Part shown: positions 44,685 to 49,567 of the stretch, in pieces
Numbering within the stretch: the stretch's first letter is position 1
Layout: the number at the start of each line of letters is the position of its first letter
Origin: Mycobacteriaceae bacterium
GTDB lineage: Bacteria; Actinomycetota; Actinomycetes; Mycobacteriales; Mycobacteriaceae
Reading direction: 5' to 3'
Length of the DNA: 49,567 nt
Assembly: GCA_019245755.1 (NCBI GenBank)
Contig: JAFARC010000014.1
Location: 1-49,567, forward strand
Notes under the pieces: model-generated
Told to the model about the DNA's origin: nothing
Databases searched by the model: none
Seen by the model: only the letters and a program-made list of their open reading frames with translations
Made by a program: the position numbers and the translations under genes

Positions 44685-45163
44685 CTGGTCACCACCACGG
44701 TGCCGGTCATGAACGGGTGGATGGAGCAGATGTAGTCGTAGCTGCCCGGCGTGGCGAAGGTGTAACTGTAGGTGCCCTTGGTGTCGAGGCCAGGTGAGTG
44801 AAACGAACCGTCCTTGGCCGCGATGGTGTGCGGCTCCTCGTCCTGGTTGGTCCACGTGACCGTGGTGCCGGCCGGCACGGTCAGCGTCTGCGGATTGAAC
44901 TTGAAGTTGGTGATGGTGACCGCGTTGGCGGGCTGCGGCGCCGGCGCTTGGGGCCCGGGTGCCGCCGCGGCCTGCGACGGTGCGGGCGCCGCGGCGGTCC
45001 CCGAGCCCACCATCCCCGGGGTTGCGCTGACGGACCCGAAGTTGACCGACGGACTGGATTGGGACTGCCGGCCGGATCCCGAGCAGCCGGCGAGCAGCAC
45101 GGCGGCCGCCGCGCCGACGGCGGCCACCGTGACCGCGACGGATTGGTGACGATGTCGGAGCAT
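44681..45163 (-). CDS. Cupredoxin (plastocyanin-like) lipoprotein
   Basis: 160 residues. The lipobox is LLAGC (Cys27), followed by a Pro/Ala-rich linker to about residue 80. The cupredoxin domain (81-160) has the complete type I copper set: His112 (PHTI), Cys146 (YIC), His149 and Met152 (SIHPFM). It is expected to carry one copper and transfer electrons at the outer face of the membrane. ATG 45163. It is first gene of a three-gene, mutually overlapping operon with the phosphoesterase and membrane protein. Confidence 0.92.
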   Translation of the reverse strand: MLRHRHQSVAVTVAAVGAAAAVLLAGCSGSGRQSQSSPSVNFGSVSATPGMVGSGTAAAPAPSQAAAAPGPQAPAPQPANAVTITNFKFNPQTLTVPAGTTVTWTNQDEEPHTIAAKDGSFHSPGLDTKGTYSYTFATPGSYDYICSIHPFMTGTVVVTR

Positions 45164-45512
45164 GTCGGTGCAATACCTTCCAGGTCAATGACTGCACGAG
45201 GCGGCGGGGCGCTGCGCTCGACAAGCAATAGGGGCGCGGGTTACACCGCAGGCAGCTACGCCTGCTGTTGAACCAAACTCGGTCCGGCTGCGTGGATATG
45301 GTGTCGTCCACTTGCGTGGTGATGCGCTGGTGCGGTTGCGTGACTCGGCGCGTGACTTTCCTACGGCGAAGTTATGTCGATCGAGTGTGTCGCCTTGCGG
45401 CACAGGGAAACTGAATAGTCGTCGAACGCAAATCACCGGCTGGCCAGCTGTAACCCGCTCAGCTATCTACCGCTGAAATCACCCCTCACACAACAAACAT
45501 AGGAATTCGATC
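45164..45512. other. Divergent promoter region
   Basis: About 350 bp between the cupredoxin start (minus) and the small secreted-protein start (plus), holding both promoters. AT-rich patches occur near 45370-45450. TATCTACC (45463-45470) before the plus gene could include its -10. No clear operator is seen. Confidence 0.45.
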
Positions 45513-45815
45513 ATGAAGCGCATCGCCATCGGCACCGGCATCGCCGGCATCCTCACCGCTGGCTCGCTGGCATTGGCCGGCACCGCAACGGCCGCCGCAC
45601 TGGGTGGGTCGTCGGCCGAGAACGCCGTCGACCAGTTGCGGGCAGAAGGCTACAACGTGCAACTGAACCTCAACGGCACACGAGATGTCCCGCTGTCGGA
45701 GTGCACGGTCACCGGTGTCCACGGGTTGCCCAATTCGGCTGGAGTCGACGGATCGGCCGGCGCCGCACAGTTCACCACCGTCTACGTTGACGTCGACTGC
45801 CCGTCCGACAACTGA
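45513..45815 (+). CDS. Small secreted protein (mycobacterial cell-wall-associated type)
   Basis: 100 residues. The signal peptide [20 protein letters not shown] ends near ATAAA (about residue 28). The mature part has [20 protein letters not shown], and ends [12 protein letters not shown]. Two cysteines (about 63 and 96) may pair. Mycobacteria have several such small exported proteins of unknown role. ATG 45513 is preceded by AGGAATTC. It is followed 71 bp later by dgt. Confidence 0.8.
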   Translation: MKRIAIGTGIAGILTAGSLALAGTATAAALGGSSAENAVDQLRAEGYNVQLNLNGTRDVPLSECTVTGVHGLPNSAGVDGSAGAAQFTTVYVDVDCPSDN

Positions 45816-45886
45816 CAGGGGCCAGCGTCCGGGCGAGCGGCGGGCCGACGCAGGGAAGCCAAAATGGACTGGCAGACTGTCCGGCA

Positions 45887-47140
45887 GTGGCGACGAATCA
45901 GCAGGACAGGTATGACGCCCACGACCGCGAGCGGATGGTCGTCGAGGCACCAAAAGCTGCCGCGCTGCCCGGCGCCGCCACCGAGCACCGCACCGACTTC
46001 TCCCGCGACCGCGCCCGCGTGCTGCACAGCGCGGCGCTGCGCCGGCTCGCCGACAAGACCCAGGTCGTGCGGCCGCGGGAAAGCGAGACGCCCCGCACCC
46101 GGTTAACCCACTCGCTGGAGGTCGCCCAGATCGGCCGCGGCATGGCGGTCGGGCTCGGCTGCGACCCCGACCTGGTCGACATGGCGGGGCTGGCCCACGA
46201 CATCGGGCACCCGCCCTACGGGCACAACGGCGAACGGGCTCTGGACGAACTGGCCGCCGAGTACGGCGGATTCGAGGGCAACGCCCAGAACCTGCGCACC
46301 CTGACCCGGCTGGAGCCCAAAGTGCTCGATGCGGGCGTCAGCTTCGGGTTGAACCTCACCCGCGCGGCACTGGACGCGGTCACGAAATACCCCTGGTTGC
46401 GCGAGGCCGGGCGGAGCAAGTACGGGGCCTACGCCGACGACGCCGCGGTGCTGGACTGGGTGCGCGACCGCGCCCCGGCGGGTCGGCCGTGCCTGGAGGC
46501 CCAAGTCATGAACTGGGCCGACGACGTCGCGTACTCGGTGCACGACGTCGAGGACGGCGTCATCTCGGGCCGCATCGACCTGCGGGTACTCGCCGACGAC
46601 GACGCCGCCGCGACGCTGGGCCGGCTTGGGCAGCGCGCATTCGGATATGTGAGCGACGACCTCGTCGCCGCTGCCGGGCGACTGTCGCGGCTGCCGGTCG
46701 TCGCGGCCGTCGGCAAGTACGACGCGACCCTGGCCTCCTCGGCGGCGCTGAAGCGGCTGACGAGTGAGCTGGTCGGGCGGTTCGCGTCGGCCGCGATCGC
46801 CCAGACACACGAGGTCGCGGGCCAGGGACCGTTGGCCCGCTTCGACGCCGACCTGCGGGTGCCAGGCCTGGTCCGTGCCGAGGTCGCGCTGCTGAAGATC
46901 CTCGCGTTGCAGTTCATCATGTCCGACCCTCGGCACCTGCGGTTGCAGGCCGAGCAGCGGGACCGGGTCAAGGCCGTCGCGCAGTGGCTGCTGGCCGGCG
47001 CACCGGCGACACTGGACCCGCCGTTCGCGCCGGCGTTTTACGCCGCGAGCGACGACGGGCAGCGGCTGCGGGTGGTCGTCGACCAGATCGCGTCCTTCAC
47101 CGAGGGGCGCTTGGAGCGGCTGGAACCGGCTTTGACATGA
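45887..47140 (+). CDS. dgt: dNTP triphosphohydrolase (Dgt-like, HD domain)
   Basis: 417 residues. HD-domain metal motifs are seen: [17 protein letters not shown] (His), [17 protein letters not shown] (HD), and the Asp in [16 protein letters not shown]. It converts dNTPs to nucleosides plus triphosphate and limits dNTP pools. The start is GTG 45887 ([10 protein letters not shown]). It is immediately upstream of dnaG, as in M. tuberculosis (Rv2344c), and likely co-transcribed. Confidence 0.95.
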   Translation: MATNQQDRYDAHDRERMVVEAPKAAALPGAATEHRTDFSRDRARVLHSAALRRLADKTQVVRPRESETPRTRLTHSLEVAQIGRGMAVGLGCDPDLVDMAGLAHDIGHPPYGHNGERALDELAAEYGGFEGNAQNLRTLTRLEPKVLDAGVSFGLNLTRAALDAVTKYPWLREAGRSKYGAYADDAAVLDWVRDRAPAGRPCLEAQVMNWADDVAYSVHDVEDGVISGRIDLRVLADDDAAATLGRLGQRAFGYVSDDLVAAAGRLSRLPVVAAVGKYDATLASSAALKRLTSELVGRFASAAIAQTHEVAGQGPLARFDADLRVPGLVRAEVALLKILALQFIMSDPRHLRLQAEQRDRVKAVAQWLLAGAPATLDPPFAPAFYAASDDGQRLRVVVDQIASFTEGRLERLEPALT

Positions 47141-47174
47141 CCCGCGCGCGGTAACGGGCACCTAAACTAAGGCG

Positions 47175-49067
47175 GTGCCCGGCCGCATTCCCGATCGCGA
47201 CATCGCGGCCATCCGCGAACGCATCCGCATCGAGGAAGTCGTCGGCGACTACGTCCAGTTGCGCCGCGCCGGCGCCGATTCGCTCAAAGGGCTCTGCCCG
47301 TTCCACGACGAGAAGTCGCCGTCGTTTCACGTCCGGCCCAACCACGGCCACTTCCACTGCTTCGGCTGCGGCGAGGGCGGCGACGTTTACGCGTTCGTGC
47401 AGAAGATCGAGCACGTCAGCTTCGTGGAGGCCGTCGAGCGGCTGGCCGACCGGATCGGCTACCCGATCACCTACAGCGGCGGCACCGCCGTCCAGCGGGA
47501 CCGCGGCAGCCGCAGCCGGCTGATCGCCGCCAACTCGGCCGCACAGCAGTACTACGCGGCCGCGCTGCAAACCGACGAGGCCGCGCCCGCGCGCCGGTAC
47601 CTGAGCGAGCGCAACTTCGACGGCGACGCGGCCCGGCACTTCGGGTGCGGGTTTGCGCCCTCGGGCTGGGACACGCTGACAAAGCATCTGCAGCGCAAGG
47701 GGTTCGAATACAAGGAGCTGGAAGCGGCGGGGCTGTCACGGGAGGGCCGCCGCGGCCCGATGGACCGCTTCCACCGCCGGCTGCTCTGGCCGATCAGGGT
47801 CAGCAGCGGCGAGGTGATCGGCTTCGGGGCGCGCCGGATCTTCGACGACGACCCGATGGAAGCCAAGTACATCAACACGCCCGAGACGGTGCTGTACAAA
47901 AAGTCGTCGGTGCTGTTCGGCATCGACCTGGCCAAGCGCGACATCGCCAAGGGGCATCAGGCCGTCGTCGTCGAGGGCTACACCGACGTGATGGCCATGC
48001 ACCTGGCCGGCGTCACCACCGCGGTGGCGTCGTGTGGCACGGCGTTCGGCGACGAGCACCTGGCGATGCTGCGCCGGCTCATGATGGACGACAGCTTCTT
48101 TCGCGGTGAGCTGATCTATGTGTTCGACGGTGACGAGGCCGGCCGTGCGGCCGCGCTGAAGGCGTTCGACGGCGAGCAGAACCTGGCCGGGCAGTCGTTC
48201 GTCGCGGTGGCCGCCGACGGGATGGATCCCTGCGATCTTCGCCTCACAGCGGGCGACGGCGCCCTGCGCGACCTGGTCGCGCGCCGCACCCCGCTGTTCG
48301 AGTTCGCGATCCGCACCACGCTCGCAGGGATGGACCTCGACACCGCCGAGGGGCGGGTGAGCGCGCTGCAGCGCTGCGTGCCGATGGTGGCCCGGATCAA
48401 GGACCCGACGTTGCGCGACGAGTACGCCCGCCAGCTTTCCGGCTGGGTCGGATGGGACGACGTGGCCCAGGTGATCGGCCGGGCACGCGAGGAGGCTTCG
48501 CGCCGCGGCGGCGCGAGCAGGCGCGAGGCGCGGCGCGCGGCCGCCGCTGCGCGCCGCCCCAAGTTTGCCGAGCCCGCGACGCCGGCCCGGCCCGATCCGC
48601 GGGACCCGACGCTGTGGCCGCAGCGTGAGGCGCTCAAATCAGCGCTGCAATACCCGGGTCTGGCCGGCCCGGTGTTCGACGCTCTCGCCGTCGAGAGCTT
48701 CACCCACGCAGGTTATGCCGCGGTGCGGGCGGCGATCGCGGCCGCCGGCGGGACCGCACAAGCTGTCACCGGCGCCGAGTGGATCGAGGCGGTGCGCTCG
48801 CGGGCGCCCGCGGCCGCAGGACTGGTCAATGAGCTGGGGGTGGAAGGGATCCGGGTCGACGACGACAAGCTGCCCCGCTACATCGGTGGGGTGCTGGCCC
48901 GGCTGCAGGAGGTCTGGGTGGGTCGCCAGATCGCCGAGGTAAAGTCCAAGCTGCAGCGCATGTCGCCGATCGAGCAGGGCGACGAGTACCACGCCCTATT
49001 CGGCGACCTGGTGGCGATGGAGTCCTACCGGCGCAGCCTGTTGGAGCAGGCTAGCGGCGGCGATTAG
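47175..49067 (+). CDS. dnaG: DNA primase DnaG
   Basis: 630 residues. The CHC2 zinc finger C41-x2-H44...C62-x2-C65 is in CPFHDEKSPS and FHCFGCGEGG. The RNA polymerase domain has GFGARR, TOPRIM VVVEGYTDVMAMHLAG (about 262-277) and DGDEAGRAA (about 317). The C-terminal DnaB-interacting domain follows (about 480-630), after a basic linker rich in Arg and Ala. GTG 47175. It makes primers for replication. Confidence 0.97.
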   Translation: MPGRIPDRDIAAIRERIRIEEVVGDYVQLRRAGADSLKGLCPFHDEKSPSFHVRPNHGHFHCFGCGEGGDVYAFVQKIEHVSFVEAVERLADRIGYPITYSGGTAVQRDRGSRSRLIAANSAAQQYYAAALQTDEAAPARRYLSERNFDGDAARHFGCGFAPSGWDTLTKHLQRKGFEYKELEAAGLSREGRRGPMDRFHRRLLWPIRVSSGEVIGFGARRIFDDDPMEAKYINTPETVLYKKSSVLFGIDLAKRDIAKGHQAVVVEGYTDVMAMHLAGVTTAVASCGTAFGDEHLAMLRRLMMDDSFFRGELIYVFDGDEAGRAAALKAFDGEQNLAGQSFVAVAADGMDPCDLRLTAGDGALRDLVARRTPLFEFAIRTTLAGMDLDTAEGRVSALQRCVPMVARIKDPTLRDEYARQLSGWVGWDDVAQVIGRAREEASRRGGASRREARRAAAAARRPKFAEPATPARPDPRDPTLWPQREALKSALQYPGLAGPVFDALAVESFTHAGYAAVRAAIAAAGGTAQAVTGAEWIEAVRSRAPAAAGLVNELGVEGIRVDDDKLPRYIGGVLARLQEVWVGRQIAEVKSKLQRMSPIEQGDEYHALFGDLVAMESYRRSLLEQASGGD

Positions 49068-49317
49068 ACGGCGCCAGCGCGTCGTCGACGTCGCGTTCCA
49101 TGATGGCCGTCTGGTCGTCGATCTCCGTCAGCGTGACAAAACCGGCGTCGGGGGAGATCCGATTGGCGACCTTGCGGCGACCCCCTTCGATCATCGACTT
49201 GGCCACCGGACTGCTGGTCAGCGCGCGATAAGTGCCGACCAGCTGCTCGTACCGGCGACGCCCAGCCTTCGAGCCCAGCACGTAACCCAGTCCAAGCACC
49301 ACGACATACCGGATCAA
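49051..49317 (-). CDS. Small membrane-anchored protein (Rv2342-type)
   Basis: 88 residues if started at TTG 49317 (MIRYVVVLGLGYVLGSKAGR), with GGGAGG six bases upstream. ATG 49347 would add ten residues with no matching signal. An N-terminal hydrophobic span (YVVVLGLGYVLG) is followed by a basic, helical soluble part (RYEQLVGTYRALTSS, KSMIEGGRRKVANRISPDAG). The function is unknown. Its last 17 bases overlap the end of dnaG on the other strand. Confidence 0.8.
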   Translation of the reverse strand: MIRYVVVLGLGYVLGSKAGRRRYEQLVGTYRALTSSPVAKSMIEGGRRKVANRISPDAGFVTLTEIDDQTAIMERDVDDALAPSNRRR

Positions 49318-49397
49318 AACGTTCCTCCCGACGATCGATGGCTCCATCCTGCCTCACCGGCCGGCGACCCGCTGCGCCCGGAGGCGGTCCGCGCTAG

Positions 49398-49427
49398 TTG
49401 GGTGCGGTAGTGCCAGTACGCTAGAGT
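49398..49427 (+). promoter_or_regulatory. Probable tRNA-Asn promoter
   Basis: TTGGGT (49398-49403), 18-bp spacer, TAGAGT (49422-49427), about 20 bp upstream of the mature tRNA 5' end. This placement is typical for a mycobacterial tRNA promoter. Confidence 0.55.
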
Positions 49428-49446
49428 CGTCCCGCGATCGGGTTAG

Positions 49447-49519
<73 letters not shown>

Positions 49520-49530
49520 CAACGTCAGCT

Positions 49531-49547
49531 CTAGCGGCCCGCGCTAG
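49531..49547. terminator. Hairpin after tRNA-Asn
   Basis: CTAGCG (49531-49536) and CGCTAG (49542-49547) form a 6-bp stem with GCCCG loop. There is no U-tract; it probably ends the tRNA transcript. Confidence 0.45.
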
Positions 49548-49567
49548 TCGTAGACCGGCGTCCACAT
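49544..49567 (-). CDS. Possible 3' end of a minus-strand gene
   Basis: On the minus strand the last bases read as a frame ending MWTPVYD and TAG (49544-49546). Only seven codons are visible, so this is a guess that a gene enters the window from the right. Confidence 0.25.
   Translation of the reverse strand: MWTPVYD

Overview
The window is high-GC actinobacterial DNA with many GTG starts and tightly packed operons. Gene content and order match the Mycobacterium tuberculosis stretch from Rv2411c down to Rv2342, read in the opposite direction, so the source is almost certainly a Mycobacterium (Mycobacteriaceae). This comparison is from memory of the H37Rv gene order; no search was run.

Layout. 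1-5.3 kb: 3' part of an alpha-E gene with a transglutaminase, a membrane protein, a metallo-beta-lactamase hydrolase, and a CBS-pair/GNAT unit preceded by a perfect CRP-type palindrome. 5.3-14 kb: a 0.5 kb gene-free stretch, a PemK-like protein, lepA, an LppR-type lipoprotein, a STAS-like protein, a truncated second copy of the lipoprotein, a GH15 trehalase-like enzyme and an FAD monooxygenase carrying a 15-bp minisatellite. 14-21.6 kb: the assimilatory sulfur block. This is the sulfate ABC transporter subI-cysT-cysW-cysA on the plus strand and sirA-cysH-chelatase on the minus strand. Each half is preceded by a short cysteine-containing ORF that looks leaderless. 21.6-24.7 kb: hemW, an ECF41-type sigma factor with its carboxymuconolactone-decarboxylase partner, and an Rv2375-like protein. 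In M. tuberculosis the mycobactin cluster and rpfD lie in this interval, and neither is here. 24.7-33.1 kb: hrcA-dnaJ2-rsmE, an NTF2/SnoaL pseudogene, then phoH-ybeY-corC-(CDA-like)-era, where phoH contains a class 3 intein. 33.1-38.9 kb: amidase, recO-uppS-YbjN-like, the smtB-zur zinc regulators with a palindrome inside the promoter, and glyS. 38.9-45.8 kb: a TPM-domain protein, a PepA-like serine protease, a third PknH_C-type lipoprotein, an operon of cupredoxin lipoprotein / Tat metallophosphoesterase / four-helix membrane protein, and a small secreted protein. 45.9-49.6 kb: dgt, dnaG, a small membrane-anchored protein and tRNA-Asn.

How the genes work together. The sulfur genes take up sulfate, reduce it through APS to sulfite and sulfide, and supply siroheme to the sulfite reductase; the two Cys-codon leaders would let cysteine supply set expression of both halves. 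phoH, ybeY, era and rsmE are RNA and ribosome maturation genes. recO, dnaG and dgt serve DNA metabolism. smtB and zur sense zinc.

Most notable: the class 3 (WCT) PhoH intein with a shortened endonuclease; the paired cysteine-codon leader ORFs; an apparently chimeric alpha-E gene; a short dispersed repeat sitting at gene junctions inside operons; and four convergent gene pairs that share their stop-codon bases.
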